DNA of 26,358 nt from contig DASTYI010000159.1 in assembly GCA_035765045.1 (NCBI GenBank), forward strand, positions 1 to 26,358, in the 5' to 3' direction. A model generated the notes under the pieces. The model saw nothing but the letters and a program-made list of their open reading frames with translations, did no database searches and was not told the DNA's origin. Positions 13,068-21,379 of this stretch are shown piece by piece (position 1 is the stretch's first letter; each line of letters opens with the position of its first letter). This DNA comes from Iamia sp035765045 (GTDB taxonomy: Bacteria; Actinomycetota; Acidimicrobiia; Acidimicrobiales; Iamiaceae). The translations under genes were made by a program, and so were the position numbers.

Positions 13068-14882
13068 GTGGACCTCCCACCCCCCGCCGACGACCGCCGG
13101 AGCCCGCTGCGCCGCCTCTGGACCTACGCCCGGGGCCACCGGCGCAAGGTCGTGGCCGCCATCGCCGTCACCACGCTCCAGAAGCTGGCCGACGTCATGC
13201 CCGAGCTGCTGATCGGCGCCGCCGTCGACGTGGTCGTCCGCCGGAAGGAGTCGCTGGTCGGCGAGGTCCTCGGCATCGAGAGCCTCGCCGGCCAGCTCAC
13301 CGCCCTGGCCGTGGTCAACGTGCTCGTCTGGCTGGTCGAGTCGAGCGCCGACTTCGTGGCCCACCTGCTGTGGCGGAACCTGGCCCAGACGATCGAGCAC
13401 GAGGCCCGGATGGACGCCTACGCCCACGTCCAGGATCTGGAGCTGGCCTGGTTCGAGGACCAGTCGACCGGCGGGCTGCTGTCGATCCTCAACGACGACG
13501 TCAACCAGCTGGAGCGGTTCCTCGACATCGGCGCCATCGACCTGCTGGCCACCTTCGTCAACGTCGTCTTCGTCGGCGCCGTCTTCTTCGTCGCCGCCCC
13601 CGAGCTCGGGCTGTTCGCCTTCGTGCCCATCCCGGTGATCATCTACGGCTCGATCCTGTTCCAGCGCCGGCTCGAACCCCGCTACGCCAAGGTCCGCCAG
13701 GCCGCCGCCGACGTGGGCGGGCTGCTGGCCGGCAACCTCTCGGGCATCGCCACCATCCGGGCCTTCAGCGCCGAACGCCGCGAGGTGGCCCGGGTCGAGA
13801 CGGCCAGCCAGGGCTACCGCGACGCCAACGGCGAGGCCATCCGGCTCTCGTCGGCCTTCATCCCGATCATCCGCATGGCGGTGCTGGTCGCCTTCACCGC
13901 CACCCTGATCGTCGGCGGGCGGGCCGCCCTGCGCGGCGACCTCAACATCGGCATCTTCTCGGTGCTCGTCTACATGACCCAGCGACTGCTCTGGCCGCTG
14001 ACCCGCCTGGGCGAGACCTTCGACCTCTACCAGCGGGCCATGGCCTCGACCCGCCGCATCCTCGACCTGCTGGCCGTCGCCCCGACGATCACCCCGGGCG
14101 CCGCCACCCTGCCCGCCGACGGCGGGGGCGAGATCCGCTTCGACGCCGTCGACTTCGCCTACGACGCCGGGGCGAAGGTGCTCGACGGCTTCGACCTCCA
14201 CGTGCCCGCGGGCGAGACCCACGCCATCGTCGGGGCCACCGGCGCCGGCAAGTCGACCGTGGTCAAGCTGCTGCTCCGGCTGTACGAGCCGACCGGCGGG
14301 GCCATCCGCCTCGACGGCGTCGACGTCCGCGACCTCACCTTCCCGGCGCTGCGGGGGGCGATGGGCTACGTGGGCCAGGACGTCTTCCTCTTCCAGGGCA
14401 CCGTCCGCGAGAACGTGGCCTACGGGCGCCCCGACGCCCCGCTCGACGACGTCGTGGCCGCCTGTCGCCTCGCCGAGGCCGACGCCTTCGTGCGGGGGCT
14501 GCCCCAGGGCTACGACACCGTCGTCGGCGAGCGGGGCCAGAAGCTCTCGGGGGGCCAGCGCCAGCGGCTCTCGATCGCCCGGGCCATCCTGCGCGACCCC
14601 CGGATCCTGGTGCTCGACGAGGCCACGTCGGCGGTCGACAACGAGACCGAGGCCGCCATCCAGCGCTCGCTGGAGGCGGTGGGGCGGGGCCGCACGGTCG
14701 TGGTGATCGCCCACCGGCTCTCGACGGTCCGCCACGCCGACCGCATCCACGTGCTCGAGCGCGGCCGCGTCGTCGAGTCCGGCACCCACGACGAGCTCGT
14801 CGCCGCCGGGGGCCTCTACGCCGCCCTGTGGCGGGTCCAGACCGGCGAGGTGGGGACCGCCTCAAGGTGCCAGGCACCTTGA
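13068..14882 (+). CDS. ABC exporter, fused membrane and ATPase domains
   Basis: The 604-aa protein is a half-transporter of the MsbA/MDR type that would work as a dimer and push a substrate outward at the cost of ATP. Residues about 25-335 form the six-helix membrane domain, including coupling segments such as LELAWFEDQSTGGLLSILNDD. The ATPase domain has Walker A GATGAGKST (389-397), Q-loop VGQD (435-438), signature LSGGQ (493-497), Walker B ILVLDEATS (513-521) and the switch His549 in AHRLST. All catalytic elements are intact. The substrate is unknown. The last residues (SRCQAP) and the stop codon are encoded by a 29-nt perfect palindrome, so the C-terminus may have been remodelled by that element. 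Confidence 0.93.
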   Translation: MDLPPPADDRRSPLRRLWTYARGHRRKVVAAIAVTTLQKLADVMPELLIGAAVDVVVRRKESLVGEVLGIESLAGQLTALAVVNVLVWLVESSADFVAHLLWRNLAQTIEHEARMDAYAHVQDLELAWFEDQSTGGLLSILNDDVNQLERFLDIGAIDLLATFVNVVFVGAVFFVAAPELGLFAFVPIPVIIYGSILFQRRLEPRYAKVRQAAADVGGLLAGNLSGIATIRAFSAERREVARVETASQGYRDANGEAIRLSSAFIPIIRMAVLVAFTATLIVGGRAALRGDLNIGIFSVLVYMTQRLLWPLTRLGETFDLYQRAMASTRRILDLLAVAPTITPGAATLPADGGGEIRFDAVDFAYDAGAKVLDGFDLHVPAGETHAIVGATGAGKSTVVKLLLRLYEPTGGAIRLDGVDVRDLTFPALRGAMGYVGQDVFLFQGTVRENVAYGRPDAPLDDVVAACRLAEADAFVRGLPQGYDTVVGERGQKLSGGQRQRLSIARAILRDPRILVLDEATSAVDNETEAAIQRSLEAVGRGRTVVVIAHRLSTVRHADRIHVLERGRVVESGTHDELVAAGGLYAALWRVQTGEVGTASRCQAP

Positions 14883-14886
14883 GGCG
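14858..14886. terminator. 14-bp perfect palindrome at ABC exporter stop codon, likely bidirectional terminator
   Basis: CGCCTCAAGGTGCC, a single A, and GGCACCTTGAGGCG form a perfect 14-bp stem with essentially no loop spacer. The ABC exporter stop TGA (14880-14882) lies in its right arm, and the convergent hydrolase gene ends 16 nt beyond it. It could terminate both transcripts. Its perfection and inclusion of coding bases also fit a small dispersed palindromic element. Confidence 0.6.
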
Positions 14887-14901
14887 ATCGCAGGACACGC
14901 C

Positions 14902-15615
14902 CTAGCCCAGGTGGGTGCGGAGGAACTCGAGGGTCTGGGTGCGGCTGACGACGGCGGCGGCCGGGTCGTGGAACTGCTCGGCCCGGTCGTTCTCGAAGGC
15001 GTGGCCGGCGCCACCGTGGACGACCACCTGGACGTGCTCGACGGTGGCGACGGCGGCGTCCACGGTGGCGACCTGCTCGGCGGTGATGAACGGGTCGGCC
15101 CCGCCGAAGTGGAGGAGGGTCGGGCAGGTGATGGCGCCCACCCGGTCGGCGGCGTCGGCCACCCCCGAGCCGTAGTACGACACGCACGCCGCCGGCTCGC
15201 CCTCGGCCGCCGCCAGCCAGGCCAGGGTGCCGCCCAGGCAGTAGCCGAGCACCGCCGGGGCGCCGGTGACCGCCTCGTGGCCGGCCAGCGCGTCGAGGGC
15301 GGCCACGGTGTCGCCCACGGCGGCGGCGATGTCGAGCTTCCCGACCATCTCGTAGGCCTGGCCGAGGCCGGCCTCGTCGTGGGCGGCGGCGAAGCCGGGC
15401 GCGATCCGCCAGTAGAGGTCGGGGGCACCGACCACGTAGCCCTCGGCCGCCAGCTCGGTGGCGACGGCCCGGATCCAGTCGCCCACGCCGAAGATCTCCT
15501 GGACCAGCACGATGCCGGGGCCGCGGCCCTCGGAGGGGAGCCACACGGGCACGTCCATCGCACCGCCGTCGCGGGGGACGGCGAGGGTGGCGGCGGGCTC
15601 GACGGGGTCGGTCAC
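14902..15615 (-). CDS. dienelactone hydrolase family protein
   Basis: The 237-aa protein is an alpha/beta hydrolase of the dienelactone hydrolase type. The nucleophile is Cys126 in GYCLGG, the acid is Asp174 in GGADPFI, and the base is His205 in GGAGHAFEND; VQEIFGVGDW supplies the Glu that orients the cysteine. In chlorocatechol pathways this enzyme opens dienelactones, but many homologues act on other lactones or esters and no catechol genes are nearby. GTG 15615 follows the metallo-hydrolase gene by 22 nt with a CTGGAG ribosome binding site, so the two form an operon. No signal peptide is present. Confidence 0.9.
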   Translation of the reverse strand: MTDPVEPAATLAVPRDGGAMDVPVWLPSEGRGPGIVLVQEIFGVGDWIRAVATELAAEGYVVGAPDLYWRIAPGFAAAHDEAGLGQAYEMVGKLDIAAAVGDTVAALDALAGHEAVTGAPAVLGYCLGGTLAWLAAAEGEPAACVSYYGSGVADAADRVGAITCPTLLHFGGADPFITAEQVATVDAAVATVEHVQVVVHGGAGHAFENDRAEQFHDPAAAVVSRTQTLEFLRTHLG

Positions 15616-15637
15616 GGGGGCTCCAGCAGGCGGGGGA

Positions 15638-16354
15638 TCAGCGGGCGAACATCATCATCCACTGCTCCTGGGTCTGCGGGCGGAACACGACGTTCCGCTG
15701 GCGGACCTCGGCCATGGGGGCGGCCGGCTTCTCGGAGTAGAGGTGACCGGGGTAGAGCACGGCGTCGTCGGGCACCTGGCTCAGCCGCTGGGTGAGCGAG
15801 AGGTACATCTGCTCGGGGTCGCTGCCCGGGAGGTCGGTGCGCCCGCAGCCGTCGAGGAAGAGGGTGTCGCCGCCGAGCAGCCGGCCCTCGACGAGGAAGC
15901 ACTGGCTGCCCGGGGTGTGGCCCGGGGTGTGGATCAGGGTGATGGGGATCTCGCCCACGGTCACGGTGTCGCCGCTGCTGTGGCCCACCAGGTGGTCGGG
16001 GCTGACCCCGGTGGCCTTGGTGACCCACTCGACCTCGTCGGCCTGGACGTGGACGGGGACGTCGGTGCGGTCGAGCAGCTCGGCGATGCCGGCGATCGGG
16101 TGGCCCATCAGGCTGCCGCCGACGTGGTCGGGGTGGTAGTGGGTGGCCAGCGTGCCGACCAGCCGCATCCCGTCGGCCTCCAGCAGGTCGAGGACGCCGG
16201 GCACGTCGTAGGCGAGGTCGACGGCCACCGCCTCGCCCGTCTCCCGATCGCCGACCAGGTAGACGAAGTTCACCATCTGCTGGGCGATCATGTCGTCGGA
16301 GGCGACATCCATCCCGGCGAGCAGCTGGCGGAAGTAGAGGCGATCGTCGGCCAT
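15638..16354 (-). CDS. metallo-beta-lactamase-fold hydrolase, glyoxalase II/persulfide dioxygenase-like
   Basis: The 238-aa protein carries the THYHPDH metal motif (71-77), His146 in HTPGHTPGS, Asp163 in GGDTLFLDGCGRTD and His204 in YPGH. The GCGRTD-LPGSDPEQMY segment is shared with persulfide dioxygenases (ETHE1-like) and related glyoxalase II-type enzymes. It probably hydrolyses a thioester or oxidises a persulfide of a low-molecular-weight thiol, mycothiol being the expected thiol in this lineage. ATG 16354 is chosen because CAGCAT lies 6 nt upstream. It heads a two-gene operon with the dienelactone hydrolase and is divergent from the PknH-like lipoprotein. Confidence 0.88.
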   Translation of the reverse strand: MADDRLYFRQLLAGMDVASDDMIAQQMVNFVYLVGDRETGEAVAVDLAYDVPGVLDLLEADGMRLVGTLATHYHPDHVGGSLMGHPIAGIAELLDRTDVPVHVQADEVEWVTKATGVSPDHLVGHSSGDTVTVGEIPITLIHTPGHTPGSQCFLVEGRLLGGDTLFLDGCGRTDLPGSDPEQMYLSLTQRLSQVPDDAVLYPGHLYSEKPAAPMAEVRQRNVVFRPQTQEQWMMMFAR

Positions 16355-16360
16355 CGGCCC

Positions 16361-16366
16361 ATGCTG
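16361..16366 (-). promoter_or_regulatory. -10-like CAGCAT, leaderless-type, metallo-hydrolase
   Basis: CAGCAT on the minus strand ends exactly 6 nt before the ATG at 16354. It is a weak match to TATAAT but has the same spacing as the stronger examples. Confidence 0.35.
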
Positions 16367-16418
16367 GCACCCCGGCACCGGCCCCACACCGCCCGCTCAA
16401 CGTCGGGGGCCCGGGACC

Positions 16419-16424
16419 GACGAT
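16419..16424 (+). promoter_or_regulatory. -10-like GACGAT, leaderless-type, PknH-like lipoprotein
   Basis: GACGAT ends exactly 6 nt before the ATG at 16431. No ribosome binding site lies in the CACACC spacer. Confidence 0.35.
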
Positions 16425-16430
16425 CACACC

Positions 16431-17234
16431 ATGGCCCGCTCGTCCCTCCCTCGCCTGGTCGCCGCCGCCGTGCTGGTCGGGGCGACGCTCGCCGCCTGCT
16501 CGGGCGACGAGGACGAGCCGGTGGCCTCGACGCCGGGGCTGGAGCTGTCGGCGACCACCACCGAGCAGCCCCGCGGGACCGAGCCCCGGCGGACGACGAC
16601 CACCACGGCCACGACCACGACGGCGAGCACGACCACGACGACCGAGGCCCCCACCACCACGACCACGACGGCGCCCGCCCCACCGACGGCCGACGCCCTC
16701 CTCGGCGCCCTGCCCCCGGCCGAGGCCCTGCCCGGTGAGGGCTGGGCGCGGCGCCAGGCGCCGACCCCGCCCGACACCGACCCGCCCACCCCGCTCTGCC
16801 AGGGCAGCGACGTCGCCACCCCGCTGACCAGCCTGCTCTACGAGGGCGAGGCCACCGGGGGCGCCGTCGCCCAGTACGAGCGGGCCGACGGCAGCGGGCT
16901 GGTGCGCATCGTCGTGGCCCCGATCCCCGACGCCGGGGCCCGGATCGCCGAGGCCCGCGACCAGCTCCCGGCCTGCGCCGCCGCCGTCACCCCGGTCGAG
17001 TGGCCGGCACAGGGCGACGCCGCCGTCGCCTTCGGGCGCACCCGCCCGCCGGCCGACGGCGCCCCCGGGCAGCAGACCCTCACCTGGGTGCTGGCCAGTG
17101 TCGGGCCGGTCGTCGCCGGGTTGGAGGTCCAGGCCCTCCAGGTCGAGGGCCAGGAGCTGGCCCCGCCGCCGACCCCGGGCGAGCTCCAGACCTTCCTCCA
17201 GGGCACTCTCGACGCCGTCGCCGCCCTGGCCTGA
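16431..17234 (+). CDS. Thr-rich lipoprotein with PknH-like sensor domain
   Basis: The 267-aa protein has a basic N-terminus, a hydrophobic helix and a lipobox (LAAC, Cys23), so it should be anchored on the outer face of the membrane. Residues about 41-85 are a Thr-rich linker much like that of the Excalibur lipoprotein at the start of the window. The globular part (about 88-267) starts ADALLGALPPAEALPGEGW and has paired cysteines (LCQG, LPACAAAV), which resembles the PknH-like extracellular domain found in mycobacterial kinases and lipoproteins. No kinase is attached. The ligand is unknown. The gene ends 3 nt from the convergent phosphoesterase gene. Confidence 0.78.
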   Translation: MARSSLPRLVAAAVLVGATLAACSGDEDEPVASTPGLELSATTTEQPRGTEPRRTTTTTATTTTASTTTTTEAPTTTTTTAPAPPTADALLGALPPAEALPGEGWARRQAPTPPDTDPPTPLCQGSDVATPLTSLLYEGEATGGAVAQYERADGSGLVRIVVAPIPDAGARIAEARDQLPACAAAVTPVEWPAQGDAAVAFGRTRPPADGAPGQQTLTWVLASVGPVVAGLEVQALQVEGQELAPPPTPGELQTFLQGTLDAVAALA

Positions 17235-17237
17235 ACC

Positions 17238-18485
17238 TCAGCGGGCGACGGCGGCGACGACGGTCGGCTCGGGCGGGGCCGGTGGGGCCGGGCGGGTGGC
17301 CCACCGCTCGACCCGACCGGGACCGGGGACCTCGTCGTGGCCCCAGACGAGCCGGGCCTCCAGGTCGGGCCCGGCGTCGAGCTCGACCCACGAGACGTGC
17401 GAGACCACGACGTGGGCGTCGGGGAGCGGGCCCCGGCCGGGCCGGCGGTGGAGCCGACCGCCGCCGCAGCCCGGGTTGGCGTAGAGGACCCCGTCGTGGT
17501 CGGCCAGCTCGGGGATGTGGGTGTGGCCGCTGACGTAGGCGGCGACGCCGTCGGCGGCCAGGGCCCGGGCCCGGCGGTGAGCGGCCGCGTTGCCCGGGTC
17601 GCCACCCCCGGTCATGTCGGGCGACCAGCCCCGGAACGCCCGCCAGGCGACCCCGCCCCAGAAGGCGGCGCCCCCGCCGACGGCGACGGCGAGCACCAGG
17701 GCGAGCGCGCCGACGGCGAGGGCGGCGGCCCCGGTGGCGGCCCCGAGGACGGCGGCCAGGCCGAGCCCGACGGCGACGCCGAACGGCACCGCGGCCAGGG
17801 CGACGGCCGGCACGACCTGGCGGTAGAGCAGGCGCGACCCGAGCAGCCCGGGCAGGTCGAGGGGGTCGGCCAGCAGGCCCAGGCCCTGGCCCCAGGCCCG
17901 GCGGGTGAGCCCGTCGACCTGGGGCAGCAGATCCTGCACGACGTGGTGGCCGAGCGGCGTCTCGGCCGGGTCGCGGGGGTCGGCGAAGGCGTTGGCGGGA
18001 TCGAGCTGGTGGCCGTGCTCGACGCGGACCCGGCGGGCCCCGGCCGTGCAGGCCAGGTCGAGGTCGACGGCCAGGGCGACCGAGGCCCGGAGCCCCTCGC
18101 GCACCGCGGCGGTCGCCGGGGCGTGCCAGGCGAGGTGGCCGTCGTGGTTGCCGGGCAGCACCACCACGTGGCGGTCGGGGCCGGTGGCGAAGCCGGCCAG
18201 GGCGGCGGTGAACCGAGGGTGGGCGGCCAGGGCCCGGGCCGGGTCGCGGTGGGCCTCGCCCAGCAGCTCGAAGCAGTCGCCGGCGAGGACGACGACCCCG
18301 GGGCCGTCCCACGCCTCGACGGCGGCGGCGAAGGCCTCGGTGGCGCGCGCCGAGCCGGGCGTGGCCCGGGCGACGAGGTGGAGGTCGCTCGCCACCAGCA
18401 CGCGACCGCCGGGCGGGACGGCCAGGGCCATCCCGTCGGGCACGTCGTGGCCCCGCCCTCCCATCTCGCCCGGTGCCGCGGCCAT
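17238..18485 (-). CDS. calcineurin-like metallophosphoesterase with inserted membrane helices
   Basis: The 415-aa protein has all metal-binding motifs of the calcineurin-like family: SDLHL (33-37), GDCFE (69-73), GNHDGH (112-117), HGH (157-159) and GHTH (320-323). The order and spacing resemble LpxH/UDP-diacylglucosamine-hydrolase-like enzymes. Between HGH and GHTH lies an insertion with two hydrophobic stretches (about 222-270), which should tether the enzyme to the membrane and split the catalytic fold. It probably cleaves a phospho-ester or pyrophosphate of a lipid or nucleotide; a lipid-A role is unlikely in this lineage. ATG 18485 has a GGAGGAGGG ribosome binding site; Met8 or Met19 are possible alternatives. 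It is third in a run behind the KimA-like and esterase genes. Confidence 0.8.
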   Translation of the reverse strand: MAAAPGEMGGRGHDVPDGMALAVPPGGRVLVASDLHLVARATPGSARATEAFAAAVEAWDGPGVVVLAGDCFELLGEAHRDPARALAAHPRFTAALAGFATGPDRHVVVLPGNHDGHLAWHAPATAAVREGLRASVALAVDLDLACTAGARRVRVEHGHQLDPANAFADPRDPAETPLGHHVVQDLLPQVDGLTRRAWGQGLGLLADPLDLPGLLGSRLLYRQVVPAVALAAVPFGVAVGLGLAAVLGAATGAAALAVGALALVLAVAVGGGAAFWGGVAWRAFRGWSPDMTGGGDPGNAAAHRRARALAADGVAAYVSGHTHIPELADHDGVLYANPGCGGGRLHRRPGRGPLPDAHVVVSHVSWVELDAGPDLEARLVWGHDEVPGPGRVERWATRPAPPAPPEPTVVAAVAR

Positions 18486-18515
18486 GCCTGATCCCTCCTC
18501 CCCGGCGGGCCCAGA

Positions 18516-19418
18516 CTACGCCAGGTGCTCACCCAGCCACTCGACCACGCCCTGCCAGGACTCGTGCTCGGGGTCGATGACGGCGAAGTGGTCGACGTCG
18601 TCGAGGATCCGGGCGGTCACGTCGTCGCCGGCGTCGACGGCCCGGTCGCGGTAGGTCTCGGACAGGACCGGGGGGACGATCTCGTCGTCGCGGCCGTGGA
18701 CCAGGTACGTGGGGCGGTCGAGCGGCAGCCGCTCGATCGGTGAGGCCAGCCCGTAGCGGCTGCCGTGGGTGGTGGCCGACCCGCCCATCAGGTCGTCGAC
18801 GGCACCCCCGCCGAGCTGCTCGAGCGACCCGGCGGCCAGGTTGGTCACCCCGGCCTGCGAGACGACGGCGGCGGGCACGACCACCGGCCCGGCCCCGGGG
18901 GCGTCGGCGGGGAGGCCGGCCCGGGCCGCCGACCACAGGGCGAGCGTCCCCCCGGCCGAGTGCCCGACCACCGCCACCCGGTCGAGGTCGAGGTCGTGCT
19001 CGGCGGCCAGGGCGTCGAGGTGGTCGACCGCCGCGGCCACGTCGGTGAACGTCGTCGGCCACCCGCCCCCGTCGCCGACCGGGCGGTAGTCGACGTTCCA
19101 CGCCGCCCACCCGGCGTCGACCACCGAGGCGGCCAGCCCGTCCATCAGGGCCCGGTCGTAGCCGGCCCGCCAGAACCCCCCGTGGACCAGCACGACCACC
19201 GGGTGGGGGCCGGCACCGTCGGGTCGGCTCAGGGCCCCGCGCTGGAGCTCGTGCTCGTCGCCGTAGGCGATCACCGTCACCCCGTCCTCCTCGTCGTCGG
19301 GCGGACCGGGCGGGGTGGGCACCGATCCCGTCCCGCCGTCGTCGTCACCGCCACACCCGGCGACCACCCAGGCGGCCCCGGCCGCGGCCAGGCCCAGGGC
19401 GGCCCGCCGCGACAGCAT
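18516..19418 (-). CDS. Tat-type lipoprotein alpha/beta hydrolase (esterase)
   Basis: The 300-aa protein opens with SRRAALGLAAAGAAW, a twin-arginine-type signal, and a lipobox VAGC with Cys22, predicting export in folded form and lipid anchoring. The hydrolase has the oxyanion HGGFW (79-83), the nucleophile Ser154 in GHSAG, a likely acid near HGRDDEIV and His277 in DVDHF, as in kynurenine-formamidase/BD-FAE-like esterases. The substrate is unknown. The ATG overlaps the stop of the KimA-like gene by one base (TGATG), so the two are translated together. The much longer open frame upstream, to 22139, is antisense of other genes. Confidence 0.88.
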   Translation of the reverse strand: MLSRRAALGLAAAGAAWVVAGCGGDDDGGTGSVPTPPGPPDDEEDGVTVIAYGDEHELQRGALSRPDGAGPHPVVVLVHGGFWRAGYDRALMDGLAASVVDAGWAAWNVDYRPVGDGGGWPTTFTDVAAAVDHLDALAAEHDLDLDRVAVVGHSAGGTLALWSAARAGLPADAPGAGPVVVPAAVVSQAGVTNLAAGSLEQLGGGAVDDLMGGSATTHGSRYGLASPIERLPLDRPTYLVHGRDDEIVPPVLSETYRDRAVDAGDDVTARILDDVDHFAVIDPEHESWQGVVEWLGEHLA

Positions 19419-21316
19419 CAACCGGTGCCCCCGATGCCGACCCGGCCCTCGTGGAGGTGGAAGGGCACCGAGGTCACCACCGTGTCGGGCCGGGCCCGCA
19501 GGCGGGTGCGCAGCACCAGGGCGCTCTGGTTGTGGAGCACCTGCGCCCACCAGTGGTCGAGCACGAACTCGGGCAGGACCACGGTGAGGAAGTCGTCGCT
19601 GACCTCGGAGTCGTACTCCTCCACGAACCTCATGATGGGCCGTGAGAGCTCGCGATAGGGGGAGTACAGCGTGCGCAGCTCGACGGGGACCTCGTGGTCG
19701 GCCCACGCCCGGGTGATGGCGTCCTGCTGCTCGGCGTCGGCCACCACGGTGACGGCCAGCAGCCGGTCGGGGTTGAGCGAGCGGGCGTAGGCGATCGCCT
19801 CCAGCGAGCCCTTGGTGACCCGCCCGACCAGCACGACCACGGTGTGGGTCCTCCGCCGGGCCCGGTAGCCCTCGGGCACGGCCAGGGCCCGGTCGACGGT
19901 GGCGTAGTGGCGGTGGATCGCCCGGAAGCCGACGACGATCACCGGGATCACCACGGCCGGGATCCAGGCCCCGTCGGTGAACTTCGACGAGACCACGACC
20001 ACCAGCACGACCCCGGTGGCGATGCACCCGACCACGTTGATCGCCAGCCCCCGCGGCCACCGCGGCTCCCGCAGCCGGAGGTGGTGGCGCACCATCCCGG
20101 CCTGGCTCAGGGTGAACCCGGTGAACACGCCGACGGCGTAGAGCGGGATCAGCAGCGTGACCTCGGCCCGGAACACGGTGATCAGCACGCCGGCCATGCC
20201 GGCCAGGATCAGGATGCCGTTGGAGAAGACGAGGCGGTCGCCCCGGGTCGCCAGCTGGCGGGGCAGGTAGCCGTCGCGGGCGATGATCGAGCTCAGCCGG
20301 GGGAAGTCGGCGTAGGCGGTGTTGGCGGCCAGGATCAAGATGGCGAAGGTCCCCAGCTGGAGCCCGTAGAACAGCACCGAGCCGTCGCCGAACACCGCCG
20401 CCGCCAGCTGCGCCAGCACGGTCTGGCCCTCCTCGTCGACCACCGGCCGGTAGTGGTGGGCGAGCACCGAGATCCCGAGGAAGCCGGTGGCGAGGATGGC
20501 CGCCATCAGCCCCAGGGTCTGGCTGGCGTGCCGGCTCTCGGGCTTGCGGAAGGCGGGCACGCCGTTGGAGATGGCCTCGACGCCCGACAGCACCACCGCC
20601 CCCGACGAGAACGCCTTGAGCAGGATGAACAGCCCGGCCGTCTCGCTCAGGTCGCTCTCCTCGGCGATCTCGGCCACGACCTCGCGGGACCGCTCGGTGG
20701 CGATCGTCGAGTCGTCGCCACCGAGGAAGACCTTGCCCAGCCCGACCACCAGCAGCGCACCCAGGAGGACCACGTAGAAGTAGGTCGGGACGGCGAAGAC
20801 CTTGCCCGACTCCTTCACGCCCCGCAGGTTCCCGATGGTGAGCACGGCGAGGAAGCCGAGGGCGAGGGCGACCCGCAGCGCCGGCTCGTCGTTGAAGTGG
20901 AAGGCCGAGCCGATGGCCAGCACGCCGGCCGAGATCGAGACGGCGACGGTGAGCGTGTAGTCGACCAGCAGGGCGGCCCCGGCCACCAGCCCGGCCAGGG
21001 GGCTGATGTTCTCGCGGCTGACGATGTAGGCGCCGCCCCCGTTGGGGTAGGCGTGGATCGTCTGGCTGTAGCTGATGGCCACGATGGCCAGGAGCACGAC
21101 GGCGGCGACGGCGATCGGCACCAGGTAGCGGTGCGACGCCGGGAACATCACCGCCCCCATCAGGATGAACAGCATCTCCTGGGTGGCGTAGGCGGTCGAG
21201 GAGATGGCGTCGGAGGCGAACACGGCCAGGGCGGTGGGCTTGCCGAGGCGCTGGTGCTCCTCGTCGCTGGACGCCAGCGGCCGGCCCACGAGGGCCCGCT
21301 TGAGCGTGGATGCCAT
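19418..21316 (-). CDS. APC-superfamily potassium transporter, KimA-like
   Basis: The 632-aa protein has about 12 membrane helices in an APC fold and a soluble C-terminal domain of roughly 165 residues. Segments such as VFASDAISSTAYATQEMLFIL, AYPNGGGAYIVSRENI, ILAANTAYADFPRLSSIIARDG and PLYAVGVFTGFTLSQAGMVRHH are characteristic of KimA/YdaO-type high-affinity K+ importers, whose C-terminal domain binds c-di-AMP in Bacillus. Its divergent neighbours are two TrkA-type K+ regulators, which supports a potassium role. The closest syntenic equivalent is Rv2690c of M. tuberculosis. ATG 21316 has a near-perfect GGAGG ribosome binding site 5 nt away. An APC amino-acid carrier is the alternative reading. 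Confidence 0.87.
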   Translation of the reverse strand: MASTLKRALVGRPLASSDEEHQRLGKPTALAVFASDAISSTAYATQEMLFILMGAVMFPASHRYLVPIAVAAVVLLAIVAISYSQTIHAYPNGGGAYIVSRENISPLAGLVAGAALLVDYTLTVAVSISAGVLAIGSAFHFNDEPALRVALALGFLAVLTIGNLRGVKESGKVFAVPTYFYVVLLGALLVVGLGKVFLGGDDSTIATERSREVVAEIAEESDLSETAGLFILLKAFSSGAVVLSGVEAISNGVPAFRKPESRHASQTLGLMAAILATGFLGISVLAHHYRPVVDEEGQTVLAQLAAAVFGDGSVLFYGLQLGTFAILILAANTAYADFPRLSSIIARDGYLPRQLATRGDRLVFSNGILILAGMAGVLITVFRAEVTLLIPLYAVGVFTGFTLSQAGMVRHHLRLREPRWPRGLAINVVGCIATGVVLVVVVSSKFTDGAWIPAVVIPVIVVGFRAIHRHYATVDRALAVPEGYRARRRTHTVVVLVGRVTKGSLEAIAYARSLNPDRLLAVTVVADAEQQDAITRAWADHEVPVELRTLYSPYRELSRPIMRFVEEYDSEVSDDFLTVVLPEFVLDHWWAQVLHNQSALVLRTRLRARPDTVVTSVPFHLHEGRVGIGGTG

Positions 21317-21339
21317 GGTCACCTCCGAGCGGCGGCGGG

Positions 21340-21345
21340 AGCCTA
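21340..21345 (-). promoter_or_regulatory. -10-like TAGGCT for the KimA-like operon
   Basis: TAGGCT on the minus strand lies 23 nt before the ATG at 21316, giving a short leader with the GGAGG ribosome binding site. The same hexamer faces the other way at 21434-21439. Confidence 0.5.
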
Positions 21346-21379
21346 CGGCCGGCCGGCCGGCGCTGCGGTGGGGCGGGGC

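Noticed and set aside
21347..21360. (GGCC)n palindrome near the KimA-like promoter
   Set aside because: Simple GC repeat expected by chance in DNA of this composition; no spacing relation to the promoter.
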